A stretch of 64,000 nucleotides of DNA from Malania oleifera (lineage: Eukaryota > Streptophyta > Magnoliopsida > Santalales > Ximeniaceae): positions 79,840,931 to 79,904,930 of the forward strand of contig NC_080419.1 of NCBI RefSeq assembly GCF_029873635.1, in the 5' to 3' direction. The position numbers and the translations under genes were made by a program. The number at the start of each line of letters is the position of its first letter. The first letter of the stretch is position 1. This document shows, piece after piece, positions 1-10,773 of the stretch. The notes below the pieces were generated by a model. The model saw nothing but the letters and a program-made list of their open reading frames with translations. It searched no databases and was not told the DNA's origin.

Positions 1-383
1 GAGCTGATTAAACTAGGGTATGTGAATACAAGGATTTGTGCAAACGCCGCATGCACTACTTTAGGATCCTTGTAGGTATTTCTCCAAGAATCACGTAAGA
101 GAATAGATTATATCAGGAAATTTTTAGAAAATTACCAATTAAAAAGGAGTATTTGATTACAGAAATTATATGTATGAAATTCTGAATATTCTGGCATATG
201 AGATTGATATTTATAAATTAATGTATGATTTTGGGAAATCAGATGCTTTAACCGGGTAAGCCATAGACGTTGATTAAATATTATTTTTCAGCAAAATATG
301 TTTTTCCCAGATACTATGTTATAGAATAACACTCACATTGTGTGGCATTAGTATAAATATTTTTACAGTATACATACATACAT

Positions 384-433
<50 letters not shown>

Positions 434-554
434 CTTAGCAAGTTAGATTATTTTATGATCATACAGAAAGTGCAATTGATAATGATTTTTTTTTTGAAAA
501 GTTATAAAAATTACCGAAATTATGACATTGTATAGTACATTATGATAATTTAGA
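1..554 (+). mobile_element. Left half of old Gypsy LTR (copy C), split by element A
   Basis: No coding capacity is seen. The segment is AT-rich and contains GTGTGGCATTAGTATAAATA, which resembles a stretch inside solo LTR B, and it ends directly at the TATAG target duplication of element A. The right half resumes after the second TATAG at 12548 inside a CGGCC-type minisatellite that these LTRs carry. I infer that 1-554 is the upstream part of that LTR, with its 5' end outside the window. The right half is more certain than this one. Confidence 0.5.
398..431. repeat. (AT)n microsatellite
   Basis: A run of alternating A and T follows several CATA units. It is a simple sequence repeat inside the LTR C remnant, with no function visible. 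Confidence 0.9.
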
Positions 555-642
555 TATAGTGTAGAGACCCGAATAATTATCATAATTTAATAATAGGAGG
601 AGAAGAGAAAAAAAAAATTAAACTTGGAATTTAAACAGGGTC

Positions 643-833
643 TCATCGACGAACACATGATATTCGTCGACAAACACGCTTTAGGGGATCATCGACGGGG
701 ACACGTGTCTCATCGACGAGAAGATACCGAGAGACTATATTTCAGTTTTGAATTTCATTGACGAGGAGTAAGCATTCGTCGACGAACTTCCTTTATGGCC
801 TCATCGATGAAGTGGCGTGTCTTGTCGACGAAG
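643..833. promoter_or_regulatory. U3 array of GTCGACGA palindromes, LTR A
   Basis: Eight copies or near copies of TCGTCGACGAA lie within 190 bp, at about 643, 663, 689, 710, 755, 775, 802 and 822. The copy at 775-786 is the perfect 12-bp palindrome TTCGTCGACGAA. The array ends just before the TATA box. I infer a cluster of transcription-factor or silencing-related sites controlling LTR transcription; the binding factor is unknown. Confidence 0.65.
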
Positions 834-840
834 GCTAGTG

Positions 841-848
841 TATAAATA
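841..848 (+). promoter_or_regulatory. TATA box of LTR A
   Basis: TATAAATA lies directly after the palindrome array and about 40 bp before the (CT)n tract at 887-935. The equivalent in the 3' LTR is TATAAAT at about 10343. Confidence 0.75.
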
Positions 849-882
849 GCCTAAACTCGAAATTTTCCTCAAAAATCACGCG

Positions 883-943
<61 letters not shown>

Positions 944-2719
944 TATTCATCCCTTCCCCCCTTCTCTCTAAGATTTTAGGTCAGATTCTTACCGGTTCAA
1001 CGATCCAAGGCCACCACGACACTCCTGGGAAAGTTCTCTTCAAATCTGCTGGAGTGGATCGTTGGTGGGATTGCCTTAGATTTCATCCCAAATTCAAGGT
1101 AAGACTTTTTATTCAATATTTAGCTTTTCCATAGTTATAAGAAATGTTGTACACGGAGATATACTAAAGTTTTGTTCAGGGAGATATTGTTTTCAGGCCG
1201 TTGAACGGGAAATCCTGCGGATGTAGGACTAGACACTGTAGGGACTTTTCAGTAGTCAGGTAAGGGAATAAACTAAAGTAATAATTTTTCATGAAAATTA
1301 TTATTATTTAGTAGCAGATTTATGTTCAGAAAGCATGTATTATATTTAAGCATATGTGTAGAAATGTATATTTGGGAAAATACTACTGTTACACAGGAAT
1401 ACGTATTTTTAGTATGATAATGTTAGGAAATGTGATTTCAACACATAATTTATGATTTTATTCAGTTTGTGTGGAATGAATATTATTTTACGCAAATTGT
1501 ATTATGTTAAGTAAATTTTCCAGAAAAAACATGTTTTAGTGATTTTCAGGAATAACAGAATAATACTGTACACTATGATTTCAGAATACATGGTAAATAA
1601 TATATTTATTCAAATCAGTATGTATGTTATGTTCGGCGCAAGGACGTGATTGATAGCTAGCGTAAGGCTGTGGATTATGCATGTTTTTGGCGCAAGGTTA
1701 TAATTATGAATGTAATCGGCGTAAGGCCGTAATCATTTATATTATTACGAAAATTAGAAAATGCTATCAATCTATTTATATTTTAACAGTATATTATCAT
1801 GTACTATATGTTATCAAAACTCGAATAACAGTTTAGATCAGTTCCAGGAGTACGGTACCGTAGCTATATAGTTCAGTTCAGTTCAGACTTGTGCTAACTG
1901 CCCCTACTAGTAGAGAGGGTGGGAGATAGATAGTCGATGTTGCTTTCAGTGTAGAGTTGTAGATGTCCACTTGGCACTCTGGACTAGGGTGTGGCAGGCC
2001 CATCGTATTTACAAAAATTTTTGACTCGGCAATGGTTGGCCAACCATTATTGGGTCCCGCTTTCGGACTGCACAACCAGTCATGGGGGGTAATACACGAC
2101 ATCAGCTAGCTATTCATCCTGGGTAAATTTCAGAATTATTAGTTATATCGTATGATTTTATGAACAGTGAAATACAATATGATTTAGTAGAATTATGAAA
2201 TTGTATGTTTAATCAGTTATGATATTAACAATGTTTTCACGCATGCAATGTGTACCGTATATTTATTATAACACGTAAATATTCATGTTGTTACACAATT
2301 GTATTTAGTTTATTTTCTTTACTGAGAGGTGTCTCACCCCAGCTTAAATCATTTTAGAGAACCCAGAGAGACAGGCGAACCGAGGTCGCCGTTGAGACAA
2401 TTTGTACTACCCCACTAGGAGGGTAAGTTTTTGAGCTAGGATCAGTAGGTTTTTGTTGAAAGATCCTTGATGTATCTTTTTATGTTTAGAGGATGGAACA
2501 TATACAGTATTATGGTGGGTTGTAGATAACTTTGGTATTATGTACTTTATGGTTTGGAGAATGTAATTTATTTTTACTACTGCTTAGGTTTCCGCTGTGT
2601 ATGACAGGTGTATCCCCGTTACCCACAGGTTCGAGTTGATTTTATTAAATGACTAGCTAATGGTATAAGAGTGTTTAATGTCATTAACTACATAAAAAAT
2701 TAAGTATGTCGTTACAATT

Positions 2720-2731
2720 TAGTATCAGAGC
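2720..2731 (+). other. Primer binding site of element A (tRNA-Met type)
   Basis: TAGTATCAGAGC starts 3 bp after the LTR end and differs by one base from the usual plant tRNA-iMet site TGGTATCAGAGC. Confidence 0.85.
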
Positions 2732-3033
2732 CTCGAATGCTAGGTTTTGTAAACTCTAGAATGCAATAGTAATAATTCCAGAGTATAAGATAAGGGAATT
2801 TGAGGTCTGGTTTTGTTGTCTAGATGTAAGACTTCCGTGATGATTTGTGTGACTTTTCTGGGGTGACGATTTTAGGAAAGCCATGATAAACTATTGTCAG
2901 ATTGGGTATCTAGGTTGCAGGATTAAACCTTGAATTAAGATCAGGAATGATGAATTAGTTAAGGATATAATATACTAGTTAGATAATATGTTATGTTGAT
3001 AGGGTCCTAAGTTAAATTTATTATCTTTTCAAG

Positions 3034-3155
3034 ATGGACCCTGGAGGTAGTAGTGCACATGCTAGTAGTAATGAGGGTGCTGGGCCCTCAAGCACTGCGG
3101 GTGGTGATTTAGGTGCATTACAGTGCAACGTGGCACAACAAATCATGGCTAAAAT
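3034..3155 (+). pseudogene. Element A gag, N-terminal piece
   Basis: The ATG at 3034 opens a Gly/Ser/Ala-rich start (MDPGGSSAHASSNEGAG) that reads to QQIMAK at the insertion point of solo LTR B. Across the insertion the frame continues at 5523 as IARNFKEQ, so the break is due only to the later insertion. This is the retrotransposon capsid polyprotein. Confidence 0.8.
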
Positions 3156-3225
3156 TGTAACAACTCGAATTTAAAATAGTATTTAAATAATGAAGAAAGG
3201 GAAATGGAAACTGGAAACATAAGGA

Positions 3226-3384
3226 AGCAGTCGACTTCGTCGACAAATACAGGGGATTCGTCGATGAAGGCTTAAGAAATTTCGTCGACGAAGAAATACC
3301 GAGAGGGGGGTTTTGAGCCGACTGAATTTTGTCGACGAAATTAATGAGAATTCGTCGACGAAGGTCGGGCTCATTGACGAATTT
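3226..3384. promoter_or_regulatory. U3 array of GTCGACGA palindromes, solo LTR B
   Basis: Six to seven copies of TTCGTCGACGAA or close variants lie at about 3229, 3236, 3256, 3280, 3331, 3351 and 3373. TCTATAAATA follows at 3391-3400, the same arrangement as in LTR A. Confidence 0.65.
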
Positions 3385-3390
3385 CGCTGT

Positions 3391-3400
3391 TCTATAAATA
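3391..3400 (+). promoter_or_regulatory. TATA box of solo LTR B
   Basis: TCTATAAATA lies just after the palindrome array and about 70 bp before the (CT)n tract. Confidence 0.7.
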
Positions 3401-3460
3401 TAGAAATCCGGATTTTTAAGCTTCTTAAAGAAGCTAAGTTCCCTTTCTCTCTCCTCTTCG

Positions 3461-3513
<53 letters not shown>

Positions 3514-3950
3514 CTTCATTTTTGGGCTATTTTTATGCCGGATCGATGATCTGAAGTCACCACCACGCTCCTGGCGGAATTCTCTCCGAATCTTCTAGAG
3601 CGGATCGTTGGTGAAAGCAAGGAGGAAACCATCCCAAATCCTTTATACTCAAATTTTGGATTTGTGACAGTTGAGAAAAGTGTTGTACGCATTAAAATAT
3701 TAAAGTTTAATACTGGAAGTTTCCGTTTCCAGTGGTGTTGATTGGGAATGTTAGGAATCATCCCTGAGTTGAGGTAAGGCTTGTAAGCCTAATTTGACTT
3801 AGTGATAGTTATAGAAAATGTTGTACGTGAGAAAATACTGAACTTTAGTTCTGGTGAATTTCATTTTTAGGGTATTGAGTCGGAAACCCTGCGGGTGTAG
3901 GGAAGAGTTTCTTAGGGGCTGTTCAAGAATCAGGTAAGGGGATAAACTAA

Positions 3951-3975
3951 GCTAGTTTCTATTTTTGAGAAAATG

Positions 3976-4012
<37 letters not shown>

Positions 4013-4048
4013 CTAGTTTCTATTTTTGAGAAAATGCTTATATATATA
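3951..4048 (+). repeat. Tandem duplication with (AT)n in solo LTR B
   Basis: The stretch starting GCTAGTTTCTATTTTTGAGA occurs twice, each copy followed by a TA repeat. It appears to be a local slippage duplication. Confidence 0.8.
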
Positions 4049-4221
4049 TTTATCATTTGATTTATAGAAAATGTATAAGTTTATATATATGTTTTATATT
4101 TGCAAAATACTGTGAAAATGATCGTATGTTGAATATGTGGAAAATCTGTTGTGTGGCATGAGTAAAATGTTCGGAAATACTATTTTCTGGGAATGTGGAT
4201 GATATGGATTTTTATGATGGA

Positions 4222-4512
4222 AAACCGGCGTACGGGCCGAGATATTTATATATATATATATATATGTGATTTGCCGGCGTATAGGCCGTGCTATGTGGAT
4301 ATGTTTGCAGGCGTACGGGCCGTGCTATGTGGATGAGATTTGCCAGCGTACAGGCTGTGCTATGTGATTTGCCGGTGTACGGGCTGTGCTATGTGATTAT
4401 TCGGCATACGAGCCGAGCTATGTGATTTGCCAGCGTACGGGCTATGCTATGTGATTTACCGGCGTACGGGCCGTGCTATGATAAAATGTGTAATACCGGC
4501 ATACGAGCCAAT
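4222..4512 (+). repeat. CGGCGTACGGGCCG minisatellite in solo LTR B
   Basis: About eight degenerate units of roughly 25-40 bp carry the core CCGGCGTACGGGCCGTGC followed by TATGTG. Related CGGC...GGCCGT repeats occur at the same place in LTR A and LTR C. Confidence 0.85.
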
Positions 4513-5522
4513 GATTTTCATGATACACGTATATATATATATATGCAGAATGATATGATTGATGTGAAAATAAATGATATGAGATATCTATGTATCACGG
4601 TTTTAGTATATGTATATGATGTTAGAACCTGGTTGGCTTGGTCTAGGTTAGCATTTGCACATTACCGTTGTTATGTGTCCATGGTCTTCGTGATCATGAT
4701 ATCTGTGTTAACGCCGCTGTACGAAGTGGTGTGAGATTGGATGGTCGATGTGGTTATTTTCAAGAAGTGTGCTGTTATCGCCCGTGGTGTACGGACCAGT
4801 CTGGGTAGACCCATCAGACCTACAGACTAGACTATTGACTTGGCAGTGGTTGGCCAACCATTGTCAGGTCCCGCCTTCGAGCCACACAACCCAGTCATGT
4901 GGGGGTAATACATGACAACAGCCAGCTAACCTACCAGGATGTTTTATGTTATTATTATGATATGAGATGAGATATGTTTATGAAATGCAGTATGTTTTGC
5001 CATGTTTTGATATACTTATATTTTCCCATATTTGATAAACAGTATTGAATATGTTATGTATGTTATATGTAGAACACGGAATACTCATGTTGCCACACAT
5101 TAGTATTAGTTTATTTCCTTTACTGAGAGGTGTCTCACTCCTAAATCTTATTAACTTTTCAGGAGCCCTGGATAGGAGAGCAGGAAAAGCCCCGCTAATA
5201 TAGTACGGTCTATCTGCCCTTTTTAAAGGGTAAGTTTTTGTAGGGACTGTTAAATTTTTTGGGAATGTTCCTAGTTATGATTTTGGGATTTATATATGGA
5301 AATATTGTGGATGATAGCAACTCTGGTATATTGTAATATATGGTATTGAGATGTACATTATTGTATATTTTCTGTTGCTAGGGCTTTTGCTGTATGTTCT
5401 GATTTTTTTTCTGGTACCCATGGGTCCAGGTGGATTGTGACCTGCTGAGCTGGAGTGTGATATTGATTTTATGATGATGTTATAAAAAAAAAATGTGAAA
5501 ATGAGTAGGTCGTGACAAAAAT

Positions 5523-6400
5523 TGCCAGGAACTTTAAAGAGCAGAGTGGTCTGTCTGCAGGCCACGACAGTTTGATTGAGAAGTTCATTAAGATGAATCC
5601 TCCGACTTTCTCAGGAGGAAATGATCCTATAGTTGCTGAAAATTGGGTGCAGGAGATTGAAAAAGTATTTGCAGTGCTATAGTGTACCTAGGAGTAGAGA
5701 GTACTGTTCGCTACGTATTAACTAACTAGAAAAGCTGAGAGAGGGTGGACGGCAGTGAAACTCCTAGAGCAACAGAGGATAGTGCCTATAAAGATGACAT
5801 GGGAGCGATTTAAGGAGATATTTTTTGATAGGTATTTTCCAGCCTCGTCTAGGGAAGTCAAGATTGAGGAGTTCCTGAATTTGAAGCAGGGACAGCAGAC
5901 AGTGCAGCAGTACGCGGTGAGGTTCATTAAACTATCTCGCTTCACTCCGTACATTATTCCAGATGGGACGAAGAAGGTATGGCAGTTTGAAAGAGGTCTA
6001 AGAATAGAATTGTATAAGCAAGTATCGATACTAAAATTGCAAGATTTTACCAAGCTGGTAGACAGGGCAACTATGGCAGAAGCCGGAGAGCGGTTGGAGG
6101 CTGAGGAGCAGAGACAGAGGAAGAGATCCACGCTGTCTGGTTCCCAGTAGGGGTCCAGTAGGAGTTCATGGAATAGAGGTGGCTACTACAAGGATCGTAA
6201 GAAGGAGATAGAGAATCGTGGTTTCCAAGGTATCCAGCCTTTTCTTGCTTGCTCCACTTGTGGGAAAAGACATCCGGGTGAGTGCTGTGTCAGGCGAGGT
6301 ATTTTCTATCAATGTGGGGAATCAGGACATATGTTGAGAGATTGTCAGACTCAGATTGGTGCTGCTCCCGCTCCTAGACCTTCTCGGGGAGGCTATTAGG
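5523..6400 (+). pseudogene. Element A gag, main part with zinc knuckle
   Basis: The continuation of gag after solo LTR B includes NPPTFSGGNDPIVAENWVQE, then TWERFKEIFFDRYFPAS and an Arg/Glu-rich end. A zinc-knuckle zone follows at about 6248-6350 (CSTCGKRHPGEC, then YQCGESGHMLRDC). In the second knuckle the first cysteine is replaced by phenylalanine. Stops occur after the capsid part (near 5681 and 6148). This is the nucleocapsid and capsid protein of a Gypsy element, now a pseudogene. Confidence 0.85.
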
Positions 6401-6419
6401 CGCCACGTGGAGGCCAACA

Positions 6420-6825
6420 GAAGAATATGGCTCCAGCTAGAGTTTTTGCTTTGACGTTGGGTGATGCTGAGACAATCGGCAACGTGGTGACAGGTATGGT
6501 TAGCATGCTTTCCTTTAAAGTTACTGTATTATTTGATTCAGGAGTCACACACTTGCTTGTGTCTGTGGAGTGCATTAGACTATGTGGGGCAGAAACATAG
6601 TTATTAGACACTAAATTGTTGGTAACTACATCGACCAGATTAGGAGTGAGGTGTAGTAGGGTGTTTCGAGGCTGTCCAATTGATATTCAGGGGAGAATTT
6701 TATTTGCTAATTTGATAGTGCTAGACATGCACAGGTTTGATGTCATATTCGGCATGGATTGGTTAGCAACTAACTTTACTAATATAGATTGTCGTTCGAG
6801 AGAAGTGATATTCAAACCTCCATGA
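6420..6825 (+). pseudogene. Element A aspartic protease
   Basis: The sequence holds LFDSGVTHL with the catalytic DSG at about 6535-6545. A stop at 6598 follows, then the usual C-terminal half with FDVIFGMDWLA, typical of Gypsy retropepsins. Confidence 0.8.
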
Positions 6826-6989
6826 AGACTAGAATTCAAATTTATAAGGTCGCGAGTGCAAACCCTACCTCAGCCAGTTTCATCTATTCAAGTGAGGAGA
6901 CTGTTCCTGAGTGGTTGTCAGGGATTCATGGCCTTTGGGAAGGAAATGACAGAAAATGAATTAAAGCTCACTAGTACGCCAGTATTAAA

Positions 6990-7850
6990 AGAGTTTATAG
7001 ATGTGTTTCTACATGAGCTACCAGGCTTACCACCTGATCGTGAGGTAGATTTTCCTATTGATCTGCTTCGCCGATTTCTAAAGCACCTTATCGAATGGCA
7101 CTAGAAGAGTTGGCAGAACTAAAAGATCAGTTGTAAGATTTTCTTGATAAGGGTTTTATACAACCTAATGTATTTTCGTGGGGAGTTCTAGTGTTATTTG
7201 TAAAGAAGAAAGATGGGTACATGAGGATGTGTATATATTATAAAAAATTAACAAGGTGACAATCAAGAACAAGTATCCTCTACCCCGTATAGATGATTTA
7301 TTTGACCAGCTCTAGGGTACACGGGTGTATTCTAAAATTGACCTTAGATTAGGTTATCATCAAGTAAAGGTAAGGGCAGAAGATGTATTGAAGACTGCCT
7401 TCAGGACCAGATATGGGCATTATGAATTTCATGTTATGCCTTTTGGTATGAAAAATGCTCCTGCAATATTCATGGATTTGTTGAATAGGATCTTCCACCA
7501 ATATTTAGATAATTTTGTTGTAGTTTTTATTAATGATGTACTGGTCTATTCGAGGAGCTATGAGGAGCATGCGACGCATTTGAGACAAGTTTTACAGATG
7601 CTTGGGGAAAAGAAGTTGTATGCCAAGTTCAGTAAATGCGAATTTTGACTCGAGAAGGTTGTGTTTTTGGGGCACGTCATCTCAGGGGATGGAATTTCAA
7701 TGGATCCTAGTAAAATTGACGTGGTAATGAATTGCGTTAGATCGAAGAACGTCCAGGAAATCAGGAGTTTCTTGGGGCTGACTAGTTATTACCGTCATTT
7801 TGTTAAGGGATTCTCAACGTTATCGGGGCCTCTAACATGAGTGACTAAGA
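6990..7850 (+). pseudogene. Element A reverse transcriptase
   Basis: The N-terminal part (FIDVFLHELPGLPPDREVDF) is at about 6990-7070. The palm domain follows with [27 protein letters not shown] and the active site written FINDVLVYS, where the first Asp of the usual FIDD box is Asn (about 7531). Later motifs SKCEF and SFLGLTSYYRHFVKGFS are present. Stops and a small frameshift near 7240 split the frame. No active enzyme is possible. Confidence 0.9.
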
Positions 7851-7929
7851 ATAACGTCATATTTGAATGGGACGACAGTTGTGAGTAGAGCTTTCAGGAA
7901 TTAAAACAAAGGTTTGTCACAGTACCAGT

Positions 7930-8330
7930 ATTAATCATCCTGTCAGGGGTGAGGGTTATGTTATCTATAGTGATGCATCCTTGAAGGGACTTGACTGTGT
8001 ATTAATGCAGCATGACAAGGTAGTAGCATATGCTTCCAGGCAGTTGAAAGAATATGAAAAGAACTACCCTACCCATGATCTTGAATTGGCTGCAGTAGTA
8101 TAATCATTGAAGATTTGGAGACATTACCTGTATGGCGAGCGATGTGAAATCTTCTCTGACCATAAGAGTTTAAAGTACTTCTTCACTCAAAAGGAACTGA
8201 ATGTGAGGCAGAGATGGTGGTTGGAGCTTATTAAAGATTTTGACTATAGTATCAGTTACCACCTAGAAAAAGCAAACATGGTAGCTGATGTGTTGAGCAA
8301 AAAAATTGTGGGACCAGTACTGGAAGTTAG
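7930..8330 (+). pseudogene. Element A RNase H
   Basis: The stretch includes [35 protein letters not shown], then [19 protein letters not shown] and ADVLSKK, the standard Ty3/Gypsy RNase H string. An in-frame stop at about 8101 divides it. Confidence 0.88.
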
Positions 8331-8547
8331 GGAGATTCAATATCCGATTACGATAGATTTAGAGAGACTCAACATAGAATTAGTCAATAGTAACCCTCAG
8401 TCATGTATTGTCAGTTTAGTGGTGCAGTCTACTCTGCAGGAAAGGATTAAAGCTGCTCAGAAAGACGATCTAGAATTAGTAGAGGTAATGGTCATAGTAC
8501 AAAATGGTCAGTGAGAGGAATTCTGTATTGCAGATGATGGAGCTTTA

Positions 8548-9370
8548 CGGTTCTGTTTTAGATTGTATGTTCTTGTTGATGCTGATATCAGAAAGACTAT
8601 CCTAGAGGAGGCTCACAGATCTTTGTACAGAGTTCATCTCGGCAGCACAAAAATGTATAGGGATCTGCGAGAGTCTTATTGGTGGAGTGGTATAAAGAAG
8701 GAGATTTTCGAGTATGTAACACAGTGTTTGACGTATCAACAGGTAAAAGCTGAGCACCAAAGGCCAGCAGGTTAGTTGCATCCACTTTTTATCCCAGAGT
8801 GGAAATGAGATCATATATCCATGGATTTTGTTTTAGGGCTGCCGTTAGTATTGCATGGTCAGAATGCAATTTGGGTGATTGTAGATCGTTTGACTAAGAC
8901 CGCCTATTTCCTTCCCATCAAGATCAGCTACTCCCTTAATCGCCTGGCAGAGATTTATATTCAGGAGATAGTTTGTTCTCACGAAGTGCCTGTGTCTATA
9001 GTGTCAGATCGAGACCCGCGTTTCACATCACGTTTTTGGAAGAGTTTGCATGAGGCTCTAGGGTCTTAGTTATCTTTTAGCATGACATTTCATCCTCAGT
9101 CAGATGGGCAGACCGGGAGGAAGATTCAGATATTAGAAGATATTCTTCGAGCATGCATGCTGGACTTGGGGCTAGTTGGACTCAGTTCATGTCGCTGGTG
9201 GAGTTTGCGTATAATAACAATTATCAGACCAGCATTGGCGTGACACCGTTTGAGGCACTTTACAGTAGGAGATGTCCTTCTCCTTTATATTGGGATGAGA
9301 TGGGTGAGCGGCGAGTTGTGGGACCAAAACTAGTGCAACAAGCGTATGATAAGGTTTGATTCATCAGAGA
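8548..9370 (+). pseudogene. Element A integrase
   Basis: The H2C2 finger is at about 8610-8745, with the last Cys changed to Tyr (CLTYQQ). The core follows: IWVIVDRLTKTAYFLP, then VSIVSDRDPRFTSRFW. The third catalytic position lies in DGQTGRKIQ, where the usual Glu is Gly. Next are AYNNNYQTSIGVTPFEALY and RRCPSPLYWDE. A stop at 9067 and frameshifts break it. Zinc finger and active site are both damaged. Confidence 0.9.
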
Positions 9371-9428
9371 TAGAATCAGTGCAGTTCAGAGTCAATAAAA
9401 GAGTTACGCTGATAACCGTTGCAAGAAA

Positions 9429-9870
9429 TTGGAGTTTAATATAGGTGATCATGTGTTTTTTAAAATAGCTCCATTAAAAGGAGTTATGAGATTTGGAAGG
9501 AAATGTAAACTTAGCCCTAAGTTTATTGCCCCATTTGAGATTCTAGAGAAAGTGGGGCAAATTGCGTACAGGTTAGCTTTGCTACCTATGTTGACCAGAA
9601 TACACGACGTATTTCATGTTGAGGAAATACGTCCCAGATCCTTCTCATGTAATTAATTATGGTGAATTAGAGTTCAGTGATTCACTAGTTTATGAGGAGG
9701 TACCAGTACAGATTCTAGATAGGAAAGAACAGGAATTACGTAATAAGAAGATTTCTCTAGTGAAAGTTCTGTGGAGGAATCACACAATAGAATAAGCTTC
9801 TTGGAAGCTCGAGGAATAGATAAGGCAGAAATACCCACAATTATTCCAAGAGGTTCAGTTATAACCAAGT
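9429..9870 (+). pseudogene. Element A integrase C-terminus and chromodomain
   Basis: GDHVFFKIAPLKGVMRFGRK and HDVFHVEEIRP form the GPY/F region. After a stop the sequence continues with VPVQILDRKEQELRNKKISL and VKVLWRNH, then ASWKLEE and KYPQLF, which is the chromodomain of Tekay/Del-type chromoviruses. Stops replace Glu codons. This domain normally directs integration to heterochromatin. Confidence 0.85.
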
Positions 9871-10114
9871 AAAGAGTGAATAGTTATGTAATGTTTCTTT
9901 TGCAAGATAGTCAGTGTATGTATTAGTTTAACTAGTAAGTAATATTTTAGTTTTGGGAAAATTTTATTTTTATATATGTAATCTCCCAGAACTTGGAATG
10001 TAACCACGGTATTCCTCTGCCATAAGTGAGGGTAAGTAATAAAATAAGTAGACCGTTTATCTTTAAGGGATGGTGAATCATATGGATAGTAAATTTCAAG
10101 GACGAAATTTTTAT
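9871..10114 (+). other. Element A 3' untranslated internal region
   Basis: No coding signal is seen after the chromodomain. The stretch leads to the polypurine tract and ends in TTTCAAGGACGAAATTTTTA, a common chromovirus end. Confidence 0.6.
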
Positions 10115-10127
10115 AAGGAAGGAAGAA
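10115..10127 (+). other. Polypurine tract of element A
   Basis: AAGGAAGGAAGAA abuts the TG of the 3' LTR; it is the plus-strand primer site. Confidence 0.85.
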
Positions 10128-10706
10128 TGTAGAGACCCGAATAATTATCGTAATTTAATAATAGGAGGAGAAGGGAGAAGAAGAAATTAAATTTGGAATT
10201 TAAATAGGGTCTCGTCGACGGGGACACGTTTCTCATCGACAGGGACACGTTTCTCGTCGACGAGAAGATACCGAGAGGCTATATTTTAGTTCTAAATTTC
10301 GTCGACGAACTTCCTTCATGGCCTTGTCGATGAAGGCCACTGTATAAATGGCCTAAACTCAGAATTTTCCTTAGAAATCACGCGAAAATCACTCACTCAC
10401 TCACTCACTCAGTCTCTCACTCTCTCTCACTCTCTCTCTCTCTCGTTCATCCCTTCCCCCTTTTCTCTAAGATTTCGAGTTGGATTCTTGCTGGTTCGAC
10501 GATCCAAGGCCACCACGACATTCCTGGGAAAGTTCTCTTCAAATCTACTGGAGTGGATAGTTGGTGGGGCTGCCTTGGATTTCATCCCAAATTCAAGGTA
10601 AGACTTTTTATTCAATATTTGGCTTTTTCATAGTTATAAGAAATGTAGTACATGGAGAAATATTGAAGTTTTGTTCAGGGAGATATTGTTTTCAGACTGT
10701 TGAACG

Positions 10707-10773
<67 letters not shown>

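Larger units (their letters stand above)
560..2716 (+). repeat. Element A 5' LTR
   Basis: About 2.16 kb, beginning TGTAGAGACCCG and ending GTTACA. It matches the 3' LTR at 10128-12542 along its length. In order it holds a U3 array of GTCGACGA motifs, a TATA box (841-848), a (CT)n tract (887-935), a degenerate CGGC/GGCCGT minisatellite near 1632-1730, and a late block with GAGAGGTGTCTCACC that recurs in LTRs B and C. Confidence 0.93.
3156..5517 (+). mobile_element. Solo LTR B nested in gag of element A
   Basis: It begins TGTAACAACTCG and ends GTCGTGACA, about 2.36 kb, with the perfect 5-bp duplication AAAAT at 3151-3155 and 5518-5522. Joining the outside sequences restores the gag frame. It lacks PBS, coding region and a second LTR, so it is a solo LTR left by recombination. 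Its layout parallels LTR A: GTCGACGAA array, TATA, (CT)n (3463-3507), CGGCGTACGGGCCG minisatellite, GAGAGGTGTCTCAC block. Confidence 0.93.

Noticed and set aside
3313-3549. ORFs encoding long Ser-Leu or Arg-Glu repeats (also near 10561-10959)
   Set aside because: They are translations of (CT)n microsatellites in the LTRs, without codon or homology support.
4222-4512. Regularly spaced repeats resembling a CRISPR array
   Set aside because: The units are degenerate, the spacers are also repeated, there are no cas genes and the DNA is from a plant LTR; it is an LTR minisatellite.
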